A stretch of 51,367 nucleotides of DNA from Planctomycetota bacterium (GCA_016795205.1 JAEUHZ010000067.1:1-51367); one strand, 5' to 3'. Shown: positions 1-7,794, counted from the first letter of the stretch. Numbers and translations: made by a program. The notes: generated from the letters alone by a model not told the origin.

Positions 1-180
1 GGCCCGTCGCTGCCGAGGGAGTAGCTCAGGGGCCTGCTTCTTCAGCGCGGCTTCGATCATCTGCTCGATCCACGCCTGCTCCGTCGTGCCAGCCTGGGCA
101 CAGTGGACCTTCACGGCTCGCTTCGTGGCGGGCGTTACTCGGACGTGGATCTGGGCGGACTTCGCGAGCGTGTCGTCCAT
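1..180 (-). CDS. Ribbon-helix-helix (Arc/MetJ-type) DNA-binding protein, C-terminus cut by window edge
   Basis: The open frame runs from the ATG at 180 down to position 1 with no stop, giving 60 residues. Residues 9-14 (QIHVRV) form a short beta strand. A helix follows from about 15 to 31 (TPATKRAVKVHCAQAG), then a second helix from about 32 to 48 (TTEQAWIEQMIEAALKK). This is the standard ribbon-helix-helix pattern of plasmid mobilisation, partition and antitoxin regulators. The DNA target is unknown. Two adjacent inverted repeats directly upstream (190-230) could be its own operator. Calling it an RHH protein rests on pattern only. It may be a small regulator or the N-terminus of a relaxosome accessory protein. 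Confidence 0.65.
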   Translation of the reverse strand, partial: MDDTLAKSAQIHVRVTPATKRAVKVHCAQAGTTEQAWIEQMIEAALKKQAPELLPRQRRA

Positions 181-189
181 CGGGAGTTG

Positions 190-230
190 GAGCCCTCGGG
201 CAAGGGCTCGCTTGGTGAGAAGTTACCAAG
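190..230. promoter_or_regulatory. Two adjacent inverted repeats upstream of the RHH gene
   Basis: GAGCCC (190-195) pairs with GGGCTC (204-209). CTTGGT (211-216) pairs with ACCAAG (225-230). Both have 6-bp arms and an 8-nt centre, and only one base separates them. They lie 10-50 nt upstream of the RHH start codon, where an autoregulatory operator would be expected. The two repeats differ in sequence, so they could also simply be RNA hairpins in the leader. Confidence 0.4.
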
Positions 231-394
231 TCGGGGCCGCCGGGTCAGCCCGAAAGGGCGAGGTGGGGCGGCGAGGAACGGCATCCAGGCTGCAGAAGAC
301 GGGGGCGTTCGACTGTCCGACGGATTCTGGGCGGACGTGCTGGCTATCCCGACCGTGTGTCCGATGGTGTCGGTGACAGGAGATCGCAAACGCC

Positions 395-784
395 ATGTGG
401 TTGATACTGAGCCGGACCGGGTTCTTGAGCGTAGTCGTGCCCCGAAACCAAAAGAACGGGGAGGTCGAGCACGACCGCCTGATGGTCCGTGCCCGCAAGC
501 GCGAACACCTCGAACTGCTCCGCAGTCAGCACGCGGTGCTCGCGGGCATGCGCATCCTCCGGTCGCCGGATCACGCCGACTACCGATGGCGGGTGCTCGT
601 GCCGCGTAGCGTGTTCGCGGAGGTCATGCGCGAGATCGTAGAGCGACTGGACGTGACGAACGTTAAGTCCGACGCGCACGCTCACGAGGCCGAGACGGGC
701 CGAGACTTCGTGAGCGCGATGCACGCCTGCCACGCGCTGTTCGCTCGGCTCCAGGATCGAACGCCCGACACGCGGGATAGGTAG
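395..784 (+). CDS. Conserved hypothetical protein (about 129 aa)
   Basis: A 129-residue protein beginning MWLILSRTGFLSVVV. The start is supported by AGGAG about 12 nt upstream (gacAGGAGatcgcaaacgccATG). The central part has a regular alternating pattern, with motifs ADYRWRVLVPRSVF near residue 60 and DVTNVKSD near 85, and it ends with a helix carrying FARLQDR. This looks like a small uncharacterised family I have seen in actinobacteria and other high-GC bacteria (opening MW-L-T-GF-S, then RARK-HL and DYRWR, ending in ARLQD). There is no signal peptide and no membrane segment. No function is known to me. It sits in the mobile element but is transcribed opposite to the replication genes. Confidence 0.7.
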   Translation: MWLILSRTGFLSVVVPRNQKNGEVEHDRLMVRARKREHLELLRSQHAVLAGMRILRSPDHADYRWRVLVPRSVFAEVMREIVERLDVTNVKSDAHAHEAETGRDFVSAMHACHALFARLQDRTPDTRDR

Positions 785-842
785 CGTCGGGCAACGTACC
801 CGGCGAGGATGCGATCCATCGCGGGTTCCAGGACTCCCCCCC

Positions 843-1124
843 TCAGACTTGCGATCTCGACGCCGGTCCCACCCTGACCCGACGTTTGACCGCGTCCCTG
901 GTTTCCAGGGTCGAGAACGAGGCCAGGGTGACTCCGTAGACCGCCGCAAAATCCTCCACCTCGACCAGATCCAACCGTCGCTCCCCCAGCTCGCACTTCG
1001 ACACGAACGTCTGCGGCTTCCCGAGGGCCTTCGCCACCTGGACCTGGGTCAATCCGGCCTGCTGGCGGGCCTCTCGGAGCTTCTGGAGGAACCGCTGATA
1101 CCTGGGTGTGTGAACGTTGGGCAT
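843..1124 (-). CDS. XRE-family HTH transcriptional regulator
   Basis: About 93 residues starting MPNVHTPRYQRF. Residues 13-68 form a Cro/C1-type five-helix domain: LQKLREARQQAGLTQVQVAK, then a recognition helix around KPQTFVSKCELGERR, then a DFAAVYGV helix. An in-frame ATG at 1130 would add two residues, but it lies inside the 1126-1147 palindrome, so the ATG at 1124 is preferred. It is divergent from the anchored protein at 1270. The intervening 145 bp holds repeated palindromes that are good candidates for its operators, so it probably controls both genes and possibly the lysogeny- or excision-type switch of the element. The HTH assignment is secure and the targets are inferred. Confidence 0.88.
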   Translation of the reverse strand: MPNVHTPRYQRFLQKLREARQQAGLTQVQVAKALGKPQTFVSKCELGERRLDLVEVEDFAAVYGVTLASFSTLETRDAVKRRVRVGPASRSQV

Positions 1125-1125
1125 T

Positions 1126-1147
1126 CCCATCTGCGGCGGCAGATGGG
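1126..1147. promoter_or_regulatory. Palindromic operator candidate at the XRE start codon
   Basis: CCCATCTGC (1126-1134) and GCAGATGGG (1139-1147) form a perfect 9-bp inverted repeat with a 4-bp centre (ggcg). It is immediately upstream of the XRE start at 1124 and overlaps the alternative ATG at 1130. That position suits autorepression by a dimeric HTH protein. An RNA hairpin hiding the ribosome site is the alternative. Confidence 0.5.
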
Positions 1148-1173
1148 CACCGAGCCTGTATCCCGTCCTGGTC

Positions 1174-1247
1174 TACCCCAACTTCGGGTACAGCCCGAAG
1201 GGCTCGACGTCCGATCTCAGAGCTTCCAGTACCCCAGAATCGGGTAC
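1174..1247. promoter_or_regulatory. Pair of 18-bp direct-repeat operators between XRE gene and divergent gene
   Basis: The pattern TACCCCA-N4-CGGGTAC occurs at 1174-1191 and again at 1230-1247, identical outside the four central bases, with starts 56 bp apart. The second copy contains the perfect palindrome GTACCC (1229-1234) / GGGTAC (1242-1247). The right half of the first copy is also part of CTTCGGGTACAGCCCGAAG (1182-1200), a 7-bp perfect inverted repeat. Two matching palindromic sites in a divergent promoter region beside an XRE gene suggest its binding sites. Confidence 0.55.
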
Positions 1248-1269
1248 GCCTTGATCGGGAGAGCCCACC

Positions 1270-1845
1270 GTGAATCAGCCAGCCACCAACATCCTCAAGC
1301 TCGCGCTCGGCGCGGGACTCTGTGCCGCACTCCTCGGCATCGCCGCCGTCGTTCGCAAGCCGAGTAGTTCGAGCGATCGACCTGCGCCGCCTTCGGCCGC
1401 ACAACCCACCTCGTCATCGGGAAGGTCAGCCACGACCGGGAACCCTGGTCTCCTCCAATCCGCGACGGCGCAGGGAACCGGGACGGTGTCTCTCGCGGCC
1501 AACTCGGGCAGTGCGAGGGCAGCTCGACGGGCCTTCGAGACGTTCCTCCATGAGCAGCAAGCCTCCCTCGCCGACGGCACGATTCGCTTGCTCGGCGAGG
1601 CCGACGCGACGAAGTGCTCCGCGGACTTCGTCTTCGTAGCAGAGAAGCAGGGCGGGAGGGGTGTCATCGGGTACGTGATGACGAGTGGCAACATCAACCC
1701 GCACACCTTCGAGACGTCATGGTCCGGCTGGGTGCTCAAGTCACGGTTCGTCGACGCGAACGACGACCTGACGAAGCAGGCCAACAGCCTGATCCTCGCC
1801 GTCGCGCAGTGCCCGACGGCCGCCTGGATCGTCGTGGGCCAGTAG
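1270..1845 (+). CDS. Membrane-anchored or secreted hypothetical protein of the mobile element
   Basis: 191 residues starting with GTG, preceded by GGGAGAG about 7 nt upstream. Residues 10-27 (LKLALGAGLCAALLGIAA) form one hydrophobic N-terminal segment: a signal anchor or signal peptide with no obvious lipobox. A low-complexity Ser/Pro/Thr linker covers about 30-80, then a folded domain about 85-191 with two Cys (near residues 117 and 184) and an aromatic core (TSWSGWVLKSRF). I do not recognise the family. It is divergent from the XRE regulator and shares its operator region, so it is probably repressed by it. In a phage or conjugative context it could act at the envelope, but nothing in the sequence proves that. 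Confidence 0.65.
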   Translation: MNQPATNILKLALGAGLCAALLGIAAVVRKPSSSSDRPAPPSAAQPTSSSGRSATTGNPGLLQSATAQGTGTVSLAANSGSARAARRAFETFLHEQQASLADGTIRLLGEADATKCSADFVFVAEKQGGRGVIGYVMTSGNINPHTFETSWSGWVLKSRFVDANDDLTKQANSLILAVAQCPTAAWIVVGQ

Positions 1846-2144
1846 ACAGTTAGGAGAGGGAGTGACCGCCGAGCCCATGCTCCCCGGCGTCAGTGACGAT
1901 CGCGATCGGCGATGAAGAAGCGACGGACACGCGGGAGGCTGACAAGACGTCACGCGGGACATTTGTTGCCGATCTTCCTAGAGCGTTGCGGGCTGCGGAC
2001 AAGTTGTCGTGCCGAAGCGCGTTCGCCGCACCAGACCTCGACGCATGCCTCTCGTGCGCACTCGCAGCTACGTGTCCAAGGAGGTCCTCCCACCCCCCTC
2101 GCCGAGAGCACCCCGAAGTACGGCTTGACGAGGTGCCTTCGTGA
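1846..2144. other. Gap between convergent element genes, no gene supported
   Basis: About 300 bp between the anchored protein and the HU-like gene. Short overlapping frames exist on both strands (for example 1912-2148, starting MKKRRTRGRL), but none has a convincing ribosome site or recognisable composition. I saw no terminator-like hairpin. Confidence 0.4.
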
Positions 2145-2615
2145 CTAATTCGGCCCCAGATCGCGTGGTGCGTGCTCGCCGCCAAGCTGCGCCGTGAGCT
2201 GGTCACGAAACGCCTGCATCGCGGTGAAGACGCGCGCCTGCTCCCGACCACGGCGACCGAATGCGCCGTGGTTGCGACGATGACGGGCGAGTTGACGCTT
2301 CGGCCCGACGTTCGGTGGTGCGGAGACGGCTACCTGTTGAGCCAGTCCGCGCGACGGCGAGAACACGACCTTGCAGCGCGGAGGTCCGCCCTTCGCACGT
2401 TCACTCGGCCGCTCGACCAGCCAGGGCCCGAACTTGCCGAACCCCACGACGTTCACGCAGCGACCGCGAGCGAGTTCGTCGCTCAGCAGCTCGAAGAAGT
2501 GCGACGCAATGATCGCGACGGTCGCGGGCGACAGACCGGAGCGAGCAGCCGTTCGCTCCAACACGGCCTGCAGCGGCTGTCCATCTTGCGTTCGTGACTC
2601 GAAGGGGATGTGCAT
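2145..2615 (-). CDS. HU/IHF-family DNA-binding protein with C-terminal extension
   Basis: 156 residues starting MHIPFESRTQDG. The start at 2615 is fixed by GGAGG 9 nt upstream (gtGGAGGcctacgacaATG), so the longer frame to 2687 is not used. Residues about 16-75 match the HU/IHF fold: a helical pair VLERTAARSGLSPATVAI and SHFFELLSDELARG, then the beta turn VNVVGFGKFGPW (family GFGTF motif), followed by basic residues and a FSPSRGL strand like the family F-P-S--L end. The last 60 residues are a basic tail (KRQLARHRRNHG) outside the usual 90-residue length. It lies 76 bp downstream of the replication initiator on the same strand. Such proteins bend DNA at replication origins or recombination sites, so a role in replication or excision of the element is likely. 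Confidence 0.75.
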   Translation of the reverse strand: MHIPFESRTQDGQPLQAVLERTAARSGLSPATVAIIASHFFELLSDELARGRCVNVVGFGKFGPWLVERPSERAKGGPPRCKVVFSPSRGLAQQVAVSAPPNVGPKRQLARHRRNHGAFGRRGREQARVFTAMQAFRDQLTAQLGGEHAPRDLGPN

Positions 2616-2641
2616 TGTCGTAGGCCTCCACATGAATTGTA
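2616..2641 (-). promoter_or_regulatory. Promoter -10 box and ribosome site of the HU-like gene
   Basis: Reading the minus strand, TACAAT (2636-2641) is a near-consensus sigma70 -10 box 20 nt before the ATG. A GGAGG Shine-Dalgarno sequence lies between the two. I see no clear -35. The gene may therefore be transcribed independently of the upstream replication gene. Confidence 0.5.
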
Positions 2642-2691
2642 CCCGTTGGCGCGTAGAGTCCCAGGGGCTCCACGCGCCACGGCACAACGCC

Positions 2692-4023
2692 TCAACCCGT
2701 CGCAGTCTCCGGCGACATGCTCGAAAGCTGCTCGACGAGCCGTGCGCGGAGGGACGCCGAGATCAGCGGCGCGTTCCAGATCAACCTGACGAAGTCGGTC
2801 TTGCGCATCGAGACACGGATGCTCGCGACGGCTTGCTTCAGTTCGCGGATTCGACGCTCGCCGTAGTTGCCCTTCACGAGCGACCACGCCCACGGCTGCT
2901 CGGCCAAGTACATGACGCCGAGTCGGTACACGGGCTTCCATTTCTCCGCACCTTCGACCTGACGCGACGTCAGCGAGCCGAGCTTGCGCGCCTCACGCGC
3001 GAGGATCTGCTGCAGCAGGTGGTTCTCAATGCCCAGGCGGAAGATACGGCGGGCTCCGTCCTCACAGGTGACGAGGAACGGCAGGCCACGTTGGTCGATC
3101 GGTAGCTCCTTGGACATCCGGTCGAGGGCAACAGCGGATCGGAAGCGGAACTCGAAGCGAATGAGGTTGGCATCATCCATCTCGAACGTCTTCCCCTTCT
3201 GTGCCTTGCGCACGACGCTGCGCCCCATCTTCTCCCGGAGGCCGTACAGACACAGCTCGTAGTTCTCGCCGTACATCGAGATGCCGTTCTGTCCGTGCGT
3301 CTCCGCGTCGGCTCGGATGTCGGGATGACGGATGAAGCGCGAGTCCTCGATCACCTCGGGGAGCTTCGCCTTGAAGTTCTTGGCGAGATCGAGCCGGGTG
3401 ACGCGCCAACCGAACGTCGGTCCAGCACGTTGAGCCTGAGCCGTCGTCAGGGGGAAGAGCTTGGACGTGACGGACTCGAACGCCTCGACAGCTTGAGCTT
3501 CGGTCACTCGCCCCTGCTTGTCGTTCGTCAGCCCTAGCACCCGAGGGATGCTGACCTCGATGCGGATGCCGTCGTCGTAGATCCACACCCGGAGGTCGTC
3601 GCTCTCCCGACGGAACGAGAGCTTGGCCTTGAGCTTCTTCTCCTGTCCGTCGGGGTGCTTCACGCTCCCAGCCTCACGAGTCGTGACGACGAACCCCTGT
3701 AGTTTCCTCAGCTGTTCGACGTCCTTCTTGGCGGGAGGAACCTGGACCATCGCACCGATCGTGTCGATGGAACCGATGGGGGTCGGAGGGATGGACGGGA
3801 GGGAGGTGTCACGCTTGCGCGGCTGAATGTCGACCGACATCCCCGTGTTACAGGGGCTTGCTTGCGTGACAGGTTGTCCGGGTTCTTCGTCGGACAGTTC
3901 CGGGATGGAAAGCCCACTGTTGAGGAGCCATGCGTAGTGCTTCGCCGTGGCTGCCTCGAACGCGGCCTGCTTGTACTCCTTGAGGCTCTGTTTCTTCTTC
4001 GGGATGTTCGGTTCACTGGGCAC
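2692..4023 (-). CDS. Replication initiator resembling filamentous-phage gpII (gene II/X family)
   Basis: 443 residues from a GTG start at 4023 preceded by GAAGGAGG. Residues 1-80 form a variable, charged leader. From 85 the order of conserved blocks follows phage gpII-type rolling-circle initiators: SIDTIGAMVQV (85-95), a beta block LRVWIYDDGIRIEVSIPRVL (144-163) resembling the gpII substrate block before its HNVFG motif, WRVTRLDLAKNF (206-217) resembling TISRIDATF, YGENYELCLYGL (251-262), and LIRFEFRFRS (287-296) resembling LVRFEARIK. The rest is helical. The family nicks at a double-strand origin and starts rolling-circle replication. A 14-bp perfect hairpin lies 67 nt upstream (4090-4124). 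The match was made by eye from motif order, so a plasmid Rep of the same superfamily is equally possible. Confidence 0.6.
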   Translation of the reverse strand: MPSEPNIPKKKQSLKEYKQAAFEAATAKHYAWLLNSGLSIPELSDEEPGQPVTQASPCNTGMSVDIQPRKRDTSLPSIPPTPIGSIDTIGAMVQVPPAKKDVEQLRKLQGFVVTTREAGSVKHPDGQEKKLKAKLSFRRESDDLRVWIYDDGIRIEVSIPRVLGLTNDKQGRVTEAQAVEAFESVTSKLFPLTTAQAQRAGPTFGWRVTRLDLAKNFKAKLPEVIEDSRFIRHPDIRADAETHGQNGISMYGENYELCLYGLREKMGRSVVRKAQKGKTFEMDDANLIRFEFRFRSAVALDRMSKELPIDQRGLPFLVTCEDGARRIFRLGIENHLLQQILAREARKLGSLTSRQVEGAEKWKPVYRLGVMYLAEQPWAWSLVKGNYGERRIRELKQAVASIRVSMRKTDFVRLIWNAPLISASLRARLVEQLSSMSPETATG

Positions 4024-4089
4024 GGTGCCCTCCTTCGATTGGTGACGGGGGGTGCAGACCGAGTCGCGTAGGTGCGTGCTCGATCCACG

Positions 4090-4124
4090 CACGGCCGGTT
4101 CGCGTGATGAGCGAACCGGCCGTG
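4090..4124. repeat. Perfect 14-bp hairpin upstream of rep, candidate replication origin
   Basis: CACGGCCGGTTCGC (4090-4103), a 7-nt loop GTGATGA, then GCGAACCGGCCGTG (4111-4124). It lies between the DUF1580 gene and rep. Read in the direction of these genes (minus strand) it is not followed by a T run, so it is a poor terminator for them. On the plus strand TTTCTCTT follows, but no plus-strand gene ends nearby. A long perfect hairpin next to a rolling-circle-type rep gene is the expected form of a double-strand origin. Confidence 0.5.
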
Positions 4125-4180
4125 TTTCTCTTGCTGCTCGCGCCCGGTCAGCCGGTAGGGCGAACTCGGGGACGTTCCAG

Positions 4181-4552
4181 TCAGCGACTCGCATCGCGAA
4201 GCGTTCCGGCCGAACGAGGCGGGCGAGGCGCATGTGCTGATCCGCCATCGCGGAGGATTCCGGCTCGCCGCAGAATCTCCTCCGACCGCCGAACACGCTC
4301 GGGGTCCGGCCTGGGCTCGAAGCTGGGCAGCCGCGCGCTGGGGTTCAGCTCTCCGATCCAGGCGAGGACGGCGGCGCGGGTCGTGTACCGTGCCCCACCG
4401 ACGACGACGGTCGCGAGCTTGTTGCCGCGGACGCCGCGCAGGGCCCACCTGTATAGGGTCGCAACATGCACCGGCTTCCCGTTTCCTCGACTCGATGGGA
4501 AGAGCCGGGCGGCAGCGCGTAGCGGGATGAGTTCGTCGTCTCCTTGAAACAT
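4181..4552 (-). CDS. DUF1580-type helix-turn-helix protein
   Basis: 123 residues starting MFQGDDELIPLRAAARLF, with CGGAGG 10 nt before the ATG at 4552. Residues 7-65 carry the DUF1580 pattern: ELIPLRAAARLFPS, basic linker, HVATLYRWALRGVRG (recognition helix plus wing), then a strand with VVVGGARYTTRAAVLAWI. The C-terminal half is Arg-rich with REILRRAG-like helices. The family is small, found mostly in planctomycete genomes and mobile elements, and predicted to bind DNA like MerR/excisionase-type winged helices. Here it is the gene before rep on the same strand, with 157 bp and the large hairpin between. A role in excision or control of rep is plausible but inferred. Confidence 0.8.
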   Translation of the reverse strand: MFQGDDELIPLRAAARLFPSSRGNGKPVHVATLYRWALRGVRGNKLATVVVGGARYTTRAAVLAWIGELNPSARLPSFEPRPDPERVRRSEEILRRAGILRDGGSAHAPRPPRSAGTLRDASR

Positions 4553-5007
4553 GATCGGCGGTCCTCCGGGTGAGGTTGATGCTGCTGGACCGGGCACAGC
4601 GCCGCAGTCCACCGCCGACAGCTTCAGACACAGGCCGCACGCGTGACGAAGGAACGAGAACCGGCTGCATCAGGCCCTCGCTCTCGATCGCATGGGGGCC
4701 GCGACGCGCCCCTTGTTGCGAGTCTTGGGTGCCTCGACGTACGCCCGCCTGCAGACCGCCACATAGGCGGCGAAGTCTGCCTCAGGGATCGCCTTGATCC
4801 CCTCGACGATCGGCATGGGCGGGATGCAAACGCCCTCCCATCGCCTGAACGTCGTGTCCGAGATCCCGGCCGCTGCGCAGACCTCGCCTGCGGTGCGGTA
4901 GCCACTGCGGCGCACGGTGAACGTGACCGCGTTGAACCGCGCGCGCGGCTTGTGCGGCGGCGGTTGCCAGCCCGAGAGCGCGACGGCCTCGGCCCATGTA
5001 GCGGCTG

Positions 5008-5140
<133 letters not shown>

Positions 5141-5231
5141 ACCGAAGGTGGGCGAGGAGTCTACGCGCACGGCGCCGGGGATGTCCACCGGCGCGCTTGT
5201 GAGCCGCGCTCCGCGCGCCGAGAATCGGCCC

Positions 5232-5579
5232 ATGGCTCGCCCCCTGCGCCGGCTGTGGAGCGACCGGCCCAAGCCGCGGCGCCGCCACCGGACATGGATG
5301 TTCGCCATGACCATGGCGACCCTGGGCTGGGCGGTCGTGTGGATCGACCTGGCCCTGGCGCGGCTCGCGCCGAGCCTGGCCCCCGAGTTGGCCGTCGCGG
5401 CCTGGGTCGCCTGCGGGTTCGGCGCCGTGGGGCTCGGCGGCGTGGCGTGGGCCGTGCGCGCCAAGCTCGCATGGCTCGTCGTGCTCAGCGTGCCGGCCTG
5501 CGCGAACGCGTCGCTGATCGCGGCGCCCTGGGCGCTGGCCGCGCTGCGCCACGGCGGCTCGACCGCCAGCGGCGGCTGA
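5232..5579 (+). CDS. Small membrane protein of unknown function
   Basis: 115 residues starting MARPLRRLWSD. A basic N-terminus (RPKPRRRHR) precedes three hydrophobic segments at about 21-42 (FAMTMATLGWAVVWIDLAL), 50-72 and 78-100. It is a small inner-membrane protein with an N-in basic end. The upstream frame to 5148 lacks support, and the ATG at 5232 begins the basic-then-hydrophobic pattern. It is convergent with the operon ending at 5587, 7 bp away. I recognise no family. Confidence 0.6.
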   Translation: MARPLRRLWSDRPKPRRRHRTWMFAMTMATLGWAVVWIDLALARLAPSLAPELAVAAWVACGFGAVGLGGVAWAVRAKLAWLVVLSVPACANASLIAAPWALAALRHGGSTASGG

Positions 5580-5586
5580 AGGCCGC

Positions 5587-5976
5587 TCAGCGCGGCTCGG
5601 CCAGCGCGACCATGACCAGACCGGTGATCGCCGCCAGGACGACGATCGCGAGTGCCGTCCACGCCAGCCGACCGTGCGTGCGCCGGGTCTCGGCGCGGAA
5701 CAGCGTGCGCGCGCCGAACGCGCTGGCGAGGACCAGCGCCAGGGTCGCGACGCGCGCGATGGTCAGGTGGATGGGCGTGATCGCGCCGGCGGAGCCGAGG
5801 TCGAGCGTCTCCCCGAGCGCGTAGGCGCACCAGATCGTCACGCCCAGCGCCGCGTAGGCGAGCACGACGGCCGGCACGTGGACGCGGCGCTTCCCACGCG
5901 CGCCGCTCCAAGCCACGACGCCGAGGAGCACGAGCGTGACGAGGAAGGAGGCTGCGAAGGCGAAGGCCGGCGTCAC
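5587..5976 (-). CDS. Four-helix membrane protein coupled to gpsA
   Basis: 129 residues from a GTG at 5976 that overlaps the gpsA stop (GTGA), so it is translationally coupled. Four hydrophobic segments are clear: about 5-22, 33-52, 64-85 and 101-124. Conserved-looking His residues sit just before helix 2 (RRVHVPAVVL), at the start of helix 3 (PIHLTIARV) and before helix 4 (RRTHGRLAW). The topology and His placement recall DUF420/cytochrome-associated small membrane proteins, but I cannot assign it. Last gene of plsY-gpsA. Confidence 0.65.
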   Translation of the reverse strand: MTPAFAFAASFLVTLVLLGVVAWSGARGKRRVHVPAVVLAYAALGVTIWCAYALGETLDLGSAGAITPIHLTIARVATLALVLASAFGARTLFRAETRRTHGRLAWTALAIVVLAAITGLVMVALAEPR

Positions 5977-7010
5977 TCCGCCGCCTCGGACAGGCCGTCC
6001 ATCTCGCCGGCCGGCGCGCGCGTCATGAGCTCGAGCACCGCTTCGCGCGGGTCCTTGCCATCGAAGAGCACGGCGTGGACCTGCTCGGCGATCGGCATGC
6101 TGACGTCGCCCAGGTCGGACTCGGGGCCGAAGAGCGCCTTGGCGGTCCAGACCCCCTCGGCGACCGTGCGCTTCTTGGCCAGGACGGTCTCGAGCTTCTC
6201 GCCGCGACCGATGGCCTCGCCCACCGCTCGGTTGCGCGAATGGCGCGAGCAGCAAGTCGTCACCAGGTCGCCGATGCCGGCCAGCCCGAAGAAGGTCTGC
6301 GGCAGGGCGCCGCGCGAGCGGCCGAAGCGCGCCATCTCGACCATCCCGCGCGTCATGAGCGCGGCCTTGGCGTTGTCGCCCAGCTCCAGACCGTCGCTGA
6401 TTCCGGCGCCGATGGCGATCACGTTCTTGAGCGCCGCCGCCAGCTCCGCGCCGACGGGATCGCGGCTCGTGTAGATGCGGAACGAGCTCGACGAGAACGC
6501 GCGCTGGGCCCGCCGCGCCAGGCTGGCGTCCTCGCTGGCGGCGACGATCGAGCAGGGCTTGCCCAGCGCGACCTCCTCTGCGTGGCTGGGGCCGGTCAAC
6601 ACGCAGGTCGGCCGGTCGCCGAGCACCTCGACCAGGATCTGCGACGGCGTGCGGAAGGTCTCGATCTCGATGCCCTTCGTGGCGGAGACGATCGGCACGT
6701 GACCGGGCAGGACCTCCTCGAACACGCGCGCGATGCCGCGCAGGTACTGGGTGGGCACGACGCTGACGACGAAGTCCGCGCCTTGCGCGGCGAACAGCGG
6801 GTCGGCGGTGATCTCGAGGTCCTTGGGCAGCGGTATCCCCGGCAGGAAGCGCCGGTTCTCGCGCACCTCGCGCAGCTCCTGCGCCTGCTCGGGGAACGCG
6901 CTCCACAGCACGACCGGGACGCCGTTCTTGTGCAGGGCCAGGGCCAGCGTGGTGCCCCAGCCGCCGTCGCCGATGACGAGCGCGCGCCTGACGTCGCTCT
7001 TCTCAGCCAT
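5973..7010 (-). CDS. gpsA: Glycerol-3-phosphate dehydrogenase [NAD(P)+]
   Basis: 345 residues, normal length. It reduces dihydroxyacetone phosphate to sn-glycerol-3-phosphate for phospholipid synthesis in the cytoplasm. The N-terminal Rossmann motif is IGDGGWGTTLAL (about 13-24; the usual form is GAGSWGTALA). VPTQYLRGI and SATKGIE blocks follow near 110-130, then LTGPSHAEEV. The C-terminal catalytic Lys region is ELAAALKNVIAIGAGISDGL, then the NAKAALMTRGM motif. It overlaps plsY by 8 bp upstream and a membrane protein by 4 bp downstream, and plsY uses its product. The start ATG at 7010 lies inside the plsY end. Confidence 0.95.
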   Translation of the reverse strand: MAEKSDVRRALVIGDGGWGTTLALALHKNGVPVVLWSAFPEQAQELREVRENRRFLPGIPLPKDLEITADPLFAAQGADFVVSVVPTQYLRGIARVFEEVLPGHVPIVSATKGIEIETFRTPSQILVEVLGDRPTCVLTGPSHAEEVALGKPCSIVAASEDASLARRAQRAFSSSSFRIYTSRDPVGAELAAALKNVIAIGAGISDGLELGDNAKAALMTRGMVEMARFGRSRGALPQTFFGLAGIGDLVTTCCSRHSRNRAVGEAIGRGEKLETVLAKKRTVAEGVWTAKALFGPESDLGDVSMPIAEQVHAVLFDGKDPREAVLELMTRAPAGEMDGLSEAAE

Positions 7011-7701
7011 GTGGCCTCGCCGCGGGCGGTGGTTCGCCGCGCTTCTTCCGGGCGTTGGGCTCGGTCCCGGCCAGCATGCGCTGGATGTTGCTTCGATGCC
7101 GCCACACGATCAGCGCCGCGAGCGCCGTGGCGCCGGCCAGCATCGCGCGCCGCTCGGTGCCGTGCTGGACCGCGACCGCGACGGGGAAGGCCACGCCCAT
7201 GAGGATCGACGCGAGCCCGGCGTAGCCGGTCCCCAGGCGCGTGGCGAGCCACACCAGCCCACCCGCGACGAACGTCGGCCACGACAGCGCCAGGATCCCG
7301 CCGCAGCCCGTGGCCACGCCCTTGCCGCCCGTGAAGCCCAGATAGGGCGAGTAGCAGTGTCCCAGCGTGGCCGCCGCGCCGACCAGGATCTGGAGCAGCT
7401 CGACGTCCTCGCGGCTGCTCGTGGTGAACAGGAACTGGATCGACCAGGTCGGCAACAGCCCCTTCAGGAAGTCGAGCGCGAAGACCAGGTAGCCCCACTT
7501 CCGCCCCATGGCGCGGATCGCGTTCGTGGCGCCGATGTTCCCGCTCCCGATCGAGCGGATGTCGACGCCCTTGACGACGCGAGCCAGGATCAGCCCGAAG
7601 GGGATCCCGCCCACCAGATAGGCGAGCCCGATCGCGACCCATGACCAGGCTCCGGCTAGGAGCAGGGGGGTTTCCGGGGCTGCGAGGACGGCCAGGAACA
7701 C
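7003..7701 (-). CDS. plsY: Glycerol-3-phosphate acyltransferase PlsY
   Basis: Integral membrane enzyme that transfers acyl groups from acyl-phosphate to glycerol-3-phosphate, the first step of phosphatidate synthesis. The family motifs are present: [11 protein letters not shown] (motif 1), [18 protein letters not shown] (motif 2), and [13 protein letters not shown] near the end. About five membrane helices. The frame is open to an ATG at 7800, but the GTG at 7701 gives the usual family start (short hydrophobic lead into [18 protein letters not shown]). A -10-like box also lies between the two candidates, so 7701 is preferred (232 residues). The C-terminal tail [15 protein letters not shown] is cytoplasmic. 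First gene of plsY-gpsA. Confidence 0.93.
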   Translation of the reverse strand: MFLAVLAAPETPLLLAGAWSWVAIGLAYLVGGIPFGLILARVVKGVDIRSIGSGNIGATNAIRAMGRKWGYLVFALDFLKGLLPTWSIQFLFTTSSREDVELLQILVGAAATLGHCYSPYLGFTGGKGVATGCGGILALSWPTFVAGGLVWLATRLGTGYAGLASILMGVAFPVAVAVQHGTERRAMLAGATALAALIVWRHRSNIQRMLAGTEPNARKKRGEPPPAARPHG

Positions 7702-7729
7702 GGGAGGAGCGCGGGGTGGCGCAGGCCGA

Positions 7730-7735
7730 ACGATA
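7730..7735 (-). promoter_or_regulatory. -10-like box for plsY
   Basis: TATCGT on the minus strand, 28 nt before the GTG at 7701. It supports the shorter plsY start. Confidence 0.4.
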
Positions 7736-7794
7736 ACGATTCCAAAGGCCCGCTGCGCGCCCCGCGGCGGGGTTGCATCGTGCGGCCGAGGCCC

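Noticed and set aside
1912..2148. Small basic ORF starting MKKRRTRG
   Set aside because: No ribosome site although neighbours in the element have strong ones, and no recognisable pattern.
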